Origin: Adiantum capillus-veneris
Lineage: Eukaryota; Streptophyta; Polypodiopsida; Polypodiales; Pteridaceae
Assembly (NCBI GenBank): GCA_014529385.2
Contig: CM043971.1
Coordinates: forward strand, 86,568,840-86,632,839
Length of the DNA stretch: 64,000 nucleotides
Direction: 5' to 3'
Shown here: positions 22,862-35,600 of the stretch, piece by piece
Layout of the letters: every line of letters starts with the position of its first letter
Numbering within the stretch: position 1 is the first letter of the stretch
The notes under the pieces: model-generated
Database searches by the model: none
What the model was told of the DNA's origin: nothing
Seen by the model: only the letters and a program-made list of their open reading frames with translations
Position numbers and translations under genes: made by a program

Positions 22862-24010
22862 AAAAAATCGATGTATTTATTTCGGAAATAATGAGAGGTA
22901 GGAACAAACCCTATAAAAAGGGGGAAAAAAATTCATTGGATGCTAATTCTACCCGACGGTCACTACCTAACAGTTGCTGCAAGTGAAGAGTAAAAGTCAA
23001 TAGTGACAGGGAGGAGAATCTTATGCATTATTGAGTTGGAGACAACAAAATATTATCAAATTCAAGCATAATTTACTTGTGGACACAAGGCTTGCACATG
23101 GAGTCACGAGGGGACCACCTGGAAGAATTTTCAAAGGAAAAAGAAGGACACATATATTTTGTAGGGTTCTTCTCTATTTTTTCCATTCCAAATTGAAAAT
23201 AGTTTTCAATAGCAAAGTTGTAGGCATAGAGCTCATATTTTTGCTCCTATTAATTTTATAGTTTTTGGAGGTATGATTTAGGAGATATGGCTAAAATGGT
23301 GGAGCCTATATGTCCACATGGGAAGAAATCATGACTATCCAACTCCACATACATAACTTTTTATAGGTTTGTCTACATTATTGCTTGATTTTATCTTATT
23401 TTATCAAGATTTTCTCAAATATTATAGGGAATCTCTTGGACTCAAGCTATGGAAGGTGGCATGGAGACAAAGCTCGCCATGATGAAGGAGATTAGGAGGA
23501 AACATTGTCAATAAGCAGGGCACACAAAGCTCTCTCATTGTGGGAATGCCTCTAACTGAGGTTACTTTGTAATAACTCCTTTTACTCATAATCTCTTCCC
23601 TAATCCCTCTCTTGGCCTACAAAAGGAGGACTCGTCTTTTGTAAACACTACAAACACACACACACACACACACACACACTACCCCATATGCACACTATCC
23701 CATACCCACATACCCACACACCTACACATACACACCCTTGTGCTACATGCTAGTAGCATGAACCCTAATCACATAATCACAACACCATCACCATCACAGT
23801 GCACAAAATGAGCACCATGCCTCGACACACTTGTAATAAAGTATTGAAGGCAAGATTTCAAGAAGAAGAATGATGGCTACAATCATGATATTCCTTGCCA
23901 TCATCAACTCCCATCCCTCCACTAGGCATCCTACGGTCTTGTCCCCTTCTCATCTTCTTGCCCTATGATACCTATTGTATTCATCTTTTGCAAGCAATCA
24001 AAACACTCCA
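22862..24010 (+). repeat. LTR 1 of a non-autonomous plus-strand family
   Basis: It aligns along its length with 26,131-27,314 and with the outer parts of 29,456-37,412. It has lost about 17 bp at its start and about 40 bp just inside. The order inside is: ATTGGATGCTAATTC, a long unique stretch, degraded TATA (GGCCTACAAAAGG near 23,615), (CA)n at 23,653-23,678, a CATCACCATCAC block, and the end near CACTCCA. Confidence 0.75.
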
Positions 24011-26130
24011 TCTTGGTGCCATATGCATGCAAGCAAGAGTCAACAAGTCAGAGGAATCAAGCTTTATTTGACTAACCCCAGTAAGTGCAACATCCACTCA
24101 AAGAACCCAAACACAAGAGACATCAGTAAAGCATTAAGACCTGTTGAGTCATATCACTACTTATCTGGAGAATCTATCTGTGCATTTGGTGCAACAAGGG
24201 CATGCACACAACCGAAATCAAGATCAATGAGAGGAGAACAAAGGAAAAGCCAAGAATACCACTACTACAACTCTAGAGAAGATGGTCATGGTATGTATTA
24301 CTGCCCACACCTAAGGAGACAAAATTTTAACACAAGATCAAGACAAAACCAACTCTCACCACCCACCAAGAGCAATAACACCACCACCAAGGACACCGCA
24401 ACAAGCACCCCTTATGCAAATATTACAACGACCTGTGCAACCACAACCACCACCATATACCCTCATTCCACCTTTACCAACACTACTAGTTGGAAACCAA
24501 GTAGTGAGTGTCATCGGGCTTGACAAGATGAAAGAGGAGAAACACATCAAGGGAGTAGAGGAGGGTAAGACCAATTCTGAAGAGGTAGACACCGTGGGAG
24601 TTAAGCACTCTAAGATTGAGGAAAAGATAAAGGCCAAGGGGGAGTCAATCAAGATAAAGTCTAAGCCACGACATAAAACTGGCATTTCAAATTTCTCAAT
24701 TGGTGAGTATTTAGAATCTTGTGATCTTGTGAGTGATATTTCCATGCAAGCCTTGAGCATCCCTAAGGGGGAGGTCTAAGAGACTATCTTAGGAAGACCA
24801 TGGATCATGGCCATGAGATCAAATCAATATTTAGACGTAGTAACTCTCAAGATGCAAGGTACAAAGTGCAAGGACATTCTATTCAACACAAAGGCCAATA
24901 AGGGAAAAGGGATGGACCAAGAGACTAGTGCACTCTTTAACAATTCTACTACAACATCGGGGGAAGAACCTAAAGCAAAAAATGATAATGACAACCCCCT
25001 TGAAATCATGGGTCTCATTCTCATTGATCACAACAAGGTGGATCTGCCAGATATATTGTTGCAAGAAGAAAGCATGAAGTCTTTAGCACTACACCAATCA
25101 AAGGAAGCAATTGCAGACCAAACTCAAATGGTTGTTACCAAGGAGTGGGATTTTGGAGTCCATCCTAAGAAGATTCTTAAGCAAGTGGATGGAGTGGAAA
25201 CTTATTGGCGATCTAGGCTTGGAAACCTAGACGTAGAGATTGTGTTTGATCAAACCGTGTTATATTCATTTAAGAAAACCTTTGAAGAAACCCAAGAACA
25301 AGGGGTGGTCATAAGAGTCACAAAAAACGGATCCCAGTGTGAGAAAGATGGTATTATGGTCTTGCATTCATATAGTCGAGATGAAGTGTTTTTCAACCAG
25401 TGGTAACTTTTGTATATGCTATGCATATTGGTACAACATGTATCAAGCTAGTCGTTGAGCTACAAGGTTGGTGGCTTATTACCAATGTCATGTACAAAAA
25501 TGGACCTTTTTGATAGCACCCAAGAGGATAGTGACTCTTTTTCTAGCTTCACATGTAGTGGAAAGCTGGTTTCAGAAGACAATTGGAGCTTGCCACATAA
25601 ACAAGAAATTCTTAGAGGGAGTAATCTTGGTACAATCTTGGGGATCATGATCCTAATTATTGTCTTGGATGGAGCTAAAGTACTCAATTATCCTTTCGCT
25701 TAGGGTGGTTACAAATCCTATCCTTTTTGGCATAAAACAAGAAATCTTATTGTTAGGACATTGCAGGGGACTATCCTATTCTTCACTTGGGATACTAGAG
25801 GATAATGGCACAAAATGTTGGAAGCCGTAGGCTTCCCATTTACTCAAAGACAAATTGAGTTGTAGATCATTGATTCTCTAGCCAGGGAGCCTTGTTAGGA
25901 TGTATTGCTTTTCTTGAAAACAAGTGAATGTCCTAGAGATCTCACTAATGGCCACAAGCAATGGCTAGTTCAAAAGGTAACTAGATATCAACACATTTGA
26001 TGCAGTCTAGCTCAAGTATGGAACTAGAGACATGAACGCCTCTAGCTTCAGGGAGAGGGCTAATGAGGACCCTCTCTCTTGGTATTCACTTGGTGGCAAG
26101 GCTTCAAGGACCCTAAGACAAGGAAGGACC
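24011..26130 (+). pseudogene. Internal region 1: broken gag-like and unknown ORF
   Basis: Starts with TTGGTGCC, a possible PBS. A first frame (to 24,523) has a damaged knuckle-like motif (H-Y-Y-N-x4-G-H-G-M-Y-Y-C-P-H). A second frame (24,414 to 25,406, one stop at 24,777) has a Lys-rich part and the motif I-L-G-R-P-W-I-M-A-M-R (about 24,788), which resembles the C-terminal end of gypsy proteases, but no D-S/T-G is visible before it. It goes on with the same unknown protein as 28,423-29,304, cut by TAA at 25,404. No RT or integrase. The PPT AAGGAAGGACC precedes 26,131. Confidence 0.6.
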
Positions 26131-27314
26131 TAATGCATGAAAATCACAGAAAATATCTATGTATTTATTTCATATATAGTTATGATTTTGACACATTTGG
26201 ATCTTGGAAATTAGGAGATGTAGGAATAAACCCTATGAAAAGGTGAAAATAAAAACTATTGGATGATAATTCTACCTGACGGTCACTACCTAATGACGGT
26301 TAGTACTACAGGTGAGGAGTAAAAGTCAATAGTGAAAGGGAGGAGAATCTTATGCATTATTGAGTTGGAGTCAAAAAAATATTATCAAATTCAAGCATAA
26401 TTCACTTGTGGACACAAGGCTTGCACATGGAGTCAAGAGGAGACCACTTGGAAGACTTTTCAAAAGAAAAAGATAGACACATATATTTTGTGGGATTTTT
26501 CTCTATATTTTCCATTCCGAATTGGAAAACGTTTAGAATAGCAAAGTTGTAGGCATGGAGCTGATATTTTCCTATTATTTTTATAATTTTTGGAGCTATG
26601 GTTTACGAGATATGGCCAAAATGGTGGAGTCTATGTGTCCACATGGGAAGAATTTATGATTATCCAACTCCACACACATAATTTTTTATAGGTTTCTCTC
26701 CATTATTGCTTGATTTTATTCTATTTTATCAAGATTCTCTCAAATATTAGAGGGAATCTCTTGGACTCAAGCTATGGAAGGTGGCATGGAGACAAAGCTC
26801 GCCATGATGAAGGCAATTAGAAGGAAATTTTCCATTAAACAAGGCACACGCAGCTCTCTCATTGGGGGAATGCCTCTAACTGAGGTTACTTTGTAATAAC
26901 TCCTTTTCCTCATACTCTCTTCTCTAATCACTCTCTTGGCCTATAAAGGAGGCCTCCTCTTTTGTAAATACTATACGCACACACACACACACACCCCAAT
27001 ATGCACACTATCCCATACCCACACACCTACACATACACACCCTTGTGCTACATGCTAGTAGCATGAACCCTAATCACATAATCACAACACCATCACCATC
27101 ACATGCATAAAATGAGAACCATGTCTCCACACACTTGTAATGAAGGATTGGACGCATAATTTTAAAAAGAATAATGATGGCTACACTCATGATATTCCTC
27201 GCCACCATCAACTCCCATCCCTCCATTATGCATCCTACGATCTTGTCCCCTTCTCATCTTCTTGCCCTATGCTACCTATTGTATTCATCTTTTAGAAGCA
27301 ATCAAGACACTCCA
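26131..27314 (+). repeat. LTR 2, shared by two internal regions
   Basis: Starts TAATGCATGAAAATCAC (TG altered to TA) after a purine tract. Contains TATA GGCCTATAAAGGAGG near 26,940 and a short (CA)n at 26,978-26,992, and ends near ACTCCA. It serves as 3' LTR of internal region 1 and 5' LTR of internal region 2. Confidence 0.8.
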
Positions 27315-28422
27315 TCTTGGTGCCATATGCATGCAAGAAAGATTCAATGATTAGGAATCAAGCTTTGTTCGACTAACTCCAGTAACTGCAACAACCACTT
27401 AGAGAACCCAACCACAAGAGGCATCAACAGAGCATTAAGACCTATTGAGTCGTATCACTACTTATCTGGAGAATCTATATGTGCATTTGGTGCAACAAGA
27501 GCATGCACACAACCACAACCAAGATCAAGTGAGAGGACAATAAAGGAAAAACCAAGAATACCACTACTACATTTCTGGAGAAGATGGTCATGGTATGTAT
27601 TACTGTCCACACTCAAGGAGACAAAATTTTAACACAGGAGCAAGACAAAACCAACTCTCACCGCCAAGATCAAGACCAATACCACCAAGGCCACTGCAAC
27701 AAGCACCACCTATGAAAATATTACAATGACCTGTGCAACCACAACCACCACCATATACCCTCATTCCACCTTTACCACCACTACTAGCTGGAAACCAGGT
27801 AGTGAGTGTCATCGGTCTTTACAAGATGAAAGCGGGGAAACACATCAATGGAGTAGAGGAGGGTAAGACCAATGATGAAGAGGTAGACACTGGGAGTTAA
27901 GCACTCTAAGCTTGAGGAAAATATAAAGGCCAAGGGGGAGTCAATCAAGATAAAGTCTAAGCCACGACAAAAGATTGGCATTTCAAATTTCACAATTGGC
28001 GAGTACATAGAATCTTGTGATCTTGTGAGTGATATTTCTATGCAAGGCTTGAGCATCCCTAATAAGGGGGAGGGCTACCAAAATATCTTAGGAAGACCAT
28101 GGATCATGGCCATGAGATCAAATCAATATTTAGACATAGGAATTCTCAAGATGCAAGGTACAAAGTGCAAGGACATTCTATACAACACGAAGGCCAGTAA
28201 GGGAGGATGGACCAAGAGACTAGTGTACTCTTTAACAATTCTACTACAACATTTGAGGAAGAATCTAAAACAACAAATGATAGTGACAACTCTCTTGAAA
28301 TCATGGGTCTCATTCTCACTGACAGCAACAAGGTGGATCCACCAGATATACCATTGTACGAAGAAAGCATGAAGTCTTTAGCACTACACCAATCAAAGGA
28401 AGAAATTGCAGACCAAACTTGA
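27315..28422 (+). pseudogene. Internal region 2, upstream part: broken gag-like ORF
   Basis: Parallel to 24,011-25,130: TTGGTGCC start, the degraded G-H-G-M-Y-Y-C-P-H knuckle, a Pro-rich segment, a Lys/Glu-rich segment, then N-I-L-G-R-P-W-I-M-A-M-R (about 28,080-28,115). Frames change near 28,200 and a UGA at 28,420-28,422 separates it from the open frame that follows. Both copies carry different lesions, so the family once encoded this protein intact. Confidence 0.6.
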
Positions 28423-29304
28423 ATGGTTGTTACCAAGGAGTGGGATTTTGGTGTCCATCCTAAGAAGATTCTTAAGAAAGTGGATGCAATTACAACTTAT
28501 TGGCGATCTAGGCTTGGAAACCAAGACATAGAGATTGTGTTTGATCATACTATGTTATATGCATTTAAGGGAACCTTTAAAGAAACCTTAGAACAAGGGG
28601 TGGTAAAAAGAGTCACAGAAAATGGATGCCAATGTGAGAAAGATGGAATTATGGTCTTGCATGCCTATAGTCAAGATAAAGTGTTTTTCAACCAGTGGAT
28701 TGCAACCTATTCTTTGTATATGCTATGCATATTGGTACAACATGTATCAAGCTTGTCTTTGAGCTGCAAGGTTGGTGGCTTATTACCAATGTCAGGTAAG
28801 GAAATGGACCTTTTTGACAACACCCAAGAGGATAGTCACTCTTTTGATATCTTCACATGTAGTGGAAAGCTGTGTTCGGAAGACAGCTGGAACTTGCCAC
28901 ACAAGCAAGAAATACTTAAAGGGAGGACTCTTGGTACAATCTTGGGAATCATGATCTTAATTATTGTCTTGGATGGAGCTAAAGTACTCAATTATCCTTT
29001 CACTTTCGGTGGATACAAATCCTATCCTTTTTGGCATGAAACAAGAAATATTATTGTTAGGACATTGCAGGTGATTATCCTATTCTTCACTTGGGATCCT
29101 AGAGGATATTCTCACAAAATGTTGGAAGCCGTAGGCTTCCCATTTACTCAAAGCAAATTTGACTTGTCTATCATTGATGCTCTAGCCAAGGAGCTTTGTC
29201 AGGATGTATTGCTTTTCTTGAAAACAATTCAATGTCCCAAAGATATCACTAATGGTCACAAGCAATGGCTAGGTCAAAACGCAACTAGATATCAACTCAT
29301 TTGA
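28423..29304 (+). CDS. Unrecognised 293-residue ORF of the non-autonomous LTR family
   Basis: Open for 293 codons and collinear with a broken copy in internal region 1 (25,130-26,000), so it was once a conserved coding region. The N-terminal third is mixed charged (K-E-W-D-F-G-V-H-P-K-K) with a C-Q-C pair. Three hydrophobic stretches lie at about residues 93-112, 159-177 (T-I-L-G-I-M-I-L-I-I-V-L-D) and 209-223, and could be membrane segments. It ends about 150 bp before the PPT and 3' LTR, the place where env-like ORFs sit in some LTR elements. I recognise no domain. An upstream in-frame UGA means the original start lies further 5'. Confidence 0.5.
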   Translation: MVVTKEWDFGVHPKKILKKVDAITTYWRSRLGNQDIEIVFDHTMLYAFKGTFKETLEQGVVKRVTENGCQCEKDGIMVLHAYSQDKVFFNQWIATYSLYMLCILVQHVSSLSLSCKVGGLLPMSGKEMDLFDNTQEDSHSFDIFTCSGKLCSEDSWNLPHKQEILKGRTLGTILGIMILIIVLDGAKVLNYPFTFGGYKSYPFWHETRNIIVRTLQVIILFFTWDPRGYSHKMLEAVGFPFTQSKFDLSIIDALAKELCQDVLLFLKTIQCPKDITNGHKQWLGQNATRYQLI

Positions 29305-29562
29305 TGCAATCTGACTCAAGTATGGAACTAGATACGTAAATGCCTCTAGCTTCAGGGAGAGGGCTAATGAGGGCCACTTTACAAAATCTTCTCCACCTCT
29401 CTCTTGGTATGCACCTGGTGGAAAGGCCTCAAGGACCCTAAGAGGAGGAAGGACCTGATGCATGAAAATCACAAAAAATATATATGTATTTTTTTTGTAC
29501 ATAGTTATGGTTTTGACACATTTGGATCTTGGAAATAAGGAGAGGTAGGAACAAACCCTATG

Positions 29563-29567
<5 letters not shown>

Positions 29568-29613
<46 letters not shown>
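29568..29613 (+). repeat. Uninterrupted run of 46 G
   Basis: Lies just before the first unit of the tandem array. LTR 1 has only GGGGG here and LTR 2 has GGTG, so it expanded from a short tract, or is a sequencing or assembly artefact. It would form G-quadruplex structures. Confidence 0.8.
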
Positions 29614-29614
<1 letters not shown>

Positions 29615-29618
29615 ATCA

Positions 29619-32600
29619 TTGGATGCTAATTCTACCCGACGTTCACTACAGGTGAAAAGTAATTGAAGCCAATAGTGAAAGGGAGGTGAGTCTTATGCAT
29701 TATTGAGTTGGAGTCAACAAAATATTATCAAATTCAAGCATAATTCAACTGTGGACACAAGGCTTGCACATGGAGTCAAGAGGGGACGACCTGGAGCATT
29801 TTTCAAAGGAAAAAGATGGACACATATATTTTGTGGGATTTTTCTCTATGTTTTCCATTCCGAATTGGAAAAGTTTTCAATAGCAAAGTTGTAGACGTGG
29901 AGCTGACATTTTTTCTCCTAATATTTTTATAATTTTTGGAGCTACGTTTTAGGAGATATGGCCAAAATTGTGGAGCCTATGTGTCCACATGGGAAGAAGT
30001 CATGATTATCCAACTTCACACACATAATTGTTTATAGGTTTCTCTCCATTATTGCTTGATTTTAGCTTATTTTATCAAGATTCTCTCAAACATTATAGGG
30101 AAGATCTTGGAGTCAAGCTATAGAAGGTGGCATGGAGACAAAGCTCGCGCCATGATGAAGGCGATTAGGAGAAAAATTTTCAATAGGCAAGGCACACGAA
30201 GCTCTCTCATTGGGAGAATGCCTCTAACTGAGGCTACTTTGTGATAACTCCTTTTCCTCATAATCTCTTCTTTGATCACTCTCTTGGCCTATAAAATGAG
30301 GTGTTCTCTTTTGTAAATACTACACACACACACACACACACATGCACACTATCCCACACCCACATACCCACACACCTACACATACACCCGTGTGCTACAT
30401 GCTAGTAGCCTGAATCCTAATCACATAATCACAACACCATCACCACCATCACCGTGCACATTGGATGCTAATTCTACCCGACGTTCACTACAGGTGAAAA
30501 GTAATTGAAGCCAATAGTGAAAGGGAGGTGAGTCTTATGCATTATTCAGTTGGAGTCAACAAAATATTATCAAACTCAAGCATAATTCAACTGTGGACAC
30601 AAGGCTTGCACATGGAGTCAAGAGGGGACGACCTGGAGCATTTTTCAAAGGAAAAAGATGGACACATATATTTTGTGGGATTTTTCTCTATGTTTTCCAT
30701 TCCGAATTGGAAAAGTTTTCAATAGCAAAGTTGTAGACGTGGAGCTGACATTTTTTCTCCTAATATTTTTATAATTTTTGGAGCTACGTTTTAGGAGATA
30801 TGGCCAAAATCGTGGAGCCTATGTGTCCACATGGGAAGAAGTCATGATTATCCAACTTCACACACATAATTGTTTATAGGTTTCTCTCCATTATTGCTTG
30901 ATTTTAGCTTATTTTATCAAGATTCTCTCAAACATTATAGGGAAGATCTTGGAGTCAAGCTATAGAAGGTGGCATGGAGACAAAGCTCGCACCATGATGA
31001 AGGCGATTAGGAGAAAAATTTTCAATAGGCAAGGCACACGAAGCTCTCTCATTGGGAGAATGCCTCTAACTGAGGCTACTTTGTGATAACTCCTTTTCCT
31101 CATAATCTCTTCTTTGATCACTCTCTTGGCCTATAAAATGAGGTGTTCTCTTTTGTAAATACTACACACACACACACACACACACATGCACACTATCCCA
31201 CACCCACATACCCACACACCTACACATACACCCGTGTGCTACATGCTAGTAGCCTGAATCCTAATCACATAATCACAACACCATCACCACCATCACCGTG
31301 CACATTGGATGCTAATTCTACCCGACGTTCACTACAGGTGAAAAGTAATTGAAGCCAATAGTGAAAGGGAGGTGAGTCTTATGCATTATTGAGTTGGAGT
31401 CAACAAAATATTATCAAATTCAAGCATAATTCAACTGTGGACACAAGGCTTGCACATGGAGTCAAGAGGGGACGACCTGGAGCATTTTTCAAAGGAAAAA
31501 GATGGACACATATATTTTGTGGGATTTTTCTCTATGTTTTCCATTCCGAATTGGAAAAGTTTTCAATAGCAAAGTTGTAGACGTGGAGCTGACATTTTTT
31601 CTCCTAATATTTTTATAATTTTTGGAGCTACGTTTAAGGAGATATGGCCAAAATCGTGGAGCCTATGTGTCCACATGGGAAGAAGTCATGATTATCCAAC
31701 TTCACACACATAATTGTTTATAGGTTTCTCTCCATTATTGCTTGATTTTAGCTTATTTTATCAAGATTCTCTCAAACATTATAGGGAAGATCTTGGAGTC
31801 AAGCTATAGAAGGTGGCATGGAGACAAAGCTCGCGCCATGATGAAGGCGATTAGGAGAAAAATTTTCAATAGGCAAGGCACACGAAGCTCTCTCATTGGG
31901 AGAATGCCTCTAACTGAGGCTACTTTGTGATAACTCCTTTTCCTCATAATCTCTTCTTTGATCACTCTCTTGGCCTATAAAATGAGGTGTTCTCTTTTGT
32001 AAATACTACACACACACACACACACACACATGCACACTATCCCACACCCACATACCCACACACCTACACATACACCCGTGTGCTACATGCTAGTAGCCTG
32101 AATCCTAATCACATAATCACAACACCATCACCACCATCACCGTGCACATTGGATGCTAATTCTACCCGACGTTCACTACAGGTGAAAAGTAATTGAAGCC
32201 AATAGTGAAAGGGAGGTGAGTCTTATGCATTATTGAGTTGGAGTCAACAAAATATTATCAAATTCAAGCATAATTCAACTGTGGACACAAGGCTTGCACA
32301 TGGAGTCAAGAGGGGACGACCTGGAGCATTTTTCAAAGGAAAAAGATGGACACATATATTTTGTGGGATTTTTCTCTATGTTTTCCATTCCGAATTGGAA
32401 AAGTTTTCAATAGCAAAGTTGTAGACGTGGAGCTGACATTTTTTCTCCTAATATTTTTATAATTTTTGGAGCTACGTTTTAGGAGATATGGCCAAAATCG
32501 TGGAGCCTATGTGTCCACATGGGAAGAAGTCATGATTATCCAACTTCACACACATAATTGTTTATAGGTTTCTCTCCATTATTGCTTGATTTTAGCTTAT

Positions 32601-35600
32601 TTTATCAAGATTCTCTCAAACATTATAGGGAAGATCTTGGAGTCAAGCTATAGAAGGTGGCATGGAGACAAAGCTCGCACCATGATGAAGGCGATTAGGA
32701 GAAAAATTTTCAATAGGCAAGGCACACGAAGCTCTCTCATTGGGAGAATGCCTCTAACTGAGGCTACTTTGTGATAACTCCTTTTCCTCATAATCTCTTC
32801 TTTGATCACTCTCTTGGCCTATAAAATGAGGTGTTCTCTTTTGTAAATACTACACACACACACACACACACACATGCACACTATCCCACACCCACATACC
32901 CACACACCTACACATACACCCGTGTGCTACATGCTAGTAGCCTGAATCCTAATCACATAATCACAACACCATCACCACCATCACCGTGCACATTGGATGC
33001 TAATTCTACCCGACGTTCACTACAGGTGAAAAGTAATTGAAGCCAATAGTGAAAGGGAGGTGAGTCTTATGCATTATTGAGTTGGAGTCAACAAAATATT
33101 ATCAAATTCAAGCATAATTCAACTGTGGACACAAGGCTTGCACATGGAGTCAAGAGGGGAGGACCTGGAGCATTTTTCAAAGGAAAAAGATGGACACATA
33201 TATTTTGTGGGATTTTTCTCTATGTTTTCCATTCCGAATTGGAAAAGTTTTCAATAGCAAAGTTGTAGACGTGGAGCTGACATTTTTTCTCCTAATATTT
33301 TTATAATTTTTGGAGCTACGTTTTAGGAGATATGGCCAAAATCGTGGAGCCTATGTGTCCACATGGGAAGAAGTCATGATTATCCAACTTCACACACATA
33401 ATTGTTTATAGGTTTCTCTCCATTATTGCTTGATTTTAGCTTATTTTATCAAGATTCTCTCAAACATTATAGGGAAGATCTTGGAGTCAAGCTATAGAAG
33501 GTGGCATGGAGACAAAGCTCGCACCATGATGAAGGCGATTAGGAGAAAAATTTTCAATAGGCAAGGCACACGAAGCTCTCTCATTGGGAGAATGCCTCTA
33601 ACTGAGGCTACTTTGTGATAACTCCTTTTCCTCATAATCTCTTCTTTGATCACTCTCTTGGCCTATAAAATGAGGTGTTCTCTTTTGTAAATACTACACA
33701 CACACACACACACACACATGCACACTATCCCACACCCACATACCCACACACCTACACATACACCCGTGTGCTACATGCTAGTAGCCTGAATCCTAATCAC
33801 ATAATCACAACACCATCACCACCATCACCGTGCACATTGGATGCTAATTCTACCCGACGTTCACTACAGGTGAAAAGTAATTGAAGCCAATAGTGAAAGG
33901 GAGGTGAGTCTTATGCATTATTGAGTTGGAGTCAACAAAATATTATCAAATTCAAGCATAATTCAACTGTGGACACAAGGCTTGCACATGGAGTCAAGAG
34001 GGGAGGACCTGGAGCATTTTTCAAAGGAAAAAGATGGACACATATATTTTGTGGGATTTTTCTCTATGTTTTCCATTCCGAATTGGAAAAGTTTTCAATA
34101 GCAAAGTTGTAGAGGTGGAGCTGACATTTTTTCTCCTAATATTTTTATAATTTTTGGAGCTACGTTTTAGGAGATATGGCCAAAATCGTGGAGCCTATGT
34201 GTCCACATGGGAAGAAGTCATGATTATCCAACTTCACACACATAATTGTTTATAGGTTTCTCTCCATTATTGCTTGATTTTAGCTTATTTTATCAAGATT
34301 CTCTCAAACATTATAGGGAAGATCTTGGAGTCAAGCTATAGAAGGTGGCATGGAGACAAAGCTCGCACCATGATGAAGGCGATCAGGAGAAAAATTTTCA
34401 ATAGGCAAGGCACACGAAGCTCTCTCATTGGGAGAATGCCTCTAACTGAGGCTACTTTGTGATAACTCCTTTTCCTCATAATCTCTTCTTTGATCACTCT
34501 CTTGGCCTATAAAATGAGGTGTTCTCTTTTGTAAATACTACACACACACACACACACACACATGCACACTATCCCACACCCACATACCCACACACCTACA
34601 CATACACCCGTGTGCTACATGCTAGTAGCCTGAATCCTAATCACATAATCACAACACCATCACCACCATCACCGTGCACATTGGATGCTAATTCTACCCG
34701 ACGTTCACTACAGGTGAAAAGTAATTGAAGCCAATAGTGAAAGGGAGGTGAGTCTTATGCATTATTGAGTTGGAGTCAACAAAATATTATCAAATTCAAG
34801 CATAATTCAACTGTGGACACAAGGCTTGCACATGGAGTCAAGAGGGGAGGACCTGGAGCATTTTTCAAAGGAAAAAGATGGACACATATATTTTGTGGGA
34901 TTTTTCTCTATGTTTTCCATTCCGAATTGGAAAAGTTTTCAATAGCAAAGTTGTAGACGTGGAGCTGACATTTTTTCTCCTAATATTTTTATAATTTTTG
35001 GAGCTACGTTTTAGGAGATATGGCCAAAATCGTGGAGCCTATGTGTCCACATGGGAAGAAGTCATGATTATCCAACTTCACACACATAATTGTTTATAGG
35101 TTTCTCTCCATTATTGCTTGATTTTAGCTTATTTTATCAAGATTCTCTCAAACATTATAGGGAAGATCTTGGAGTCAAGCTATAGAAGGTGGCATGGAGA
35201 CAAAGCTCGCACCATGATGAAGGCGATTAGGAGAAAAATTTTCAATAGGCAAGGCACACGAAGCTCTCTCATTGGGAGAATGCCTCTAACTGAGGCTACT
35301 TTGTGATAACTCCTTTTCCTCATAATCTCTTCTTTGATCACTCTCTTGGCCTATAAAATGAGGTGTTCTCTTTTGTAAATACTACACACACACACACACA
35401 CACACATGCACACTATCCCACACCCACATACCCACACACCTACACATACACCCGTGTGCTACATGCTAGTAGCCTGAATCCTAATCACATAATCACAACA
35501 CCATCACCACCATCACCGTGCACATTGGATGCTAATTCTACCCGACGTTCACTACAGGTGAAAAGTAATTGAAGCCAATAGTGAAAGGGAGGTGAGTCTT

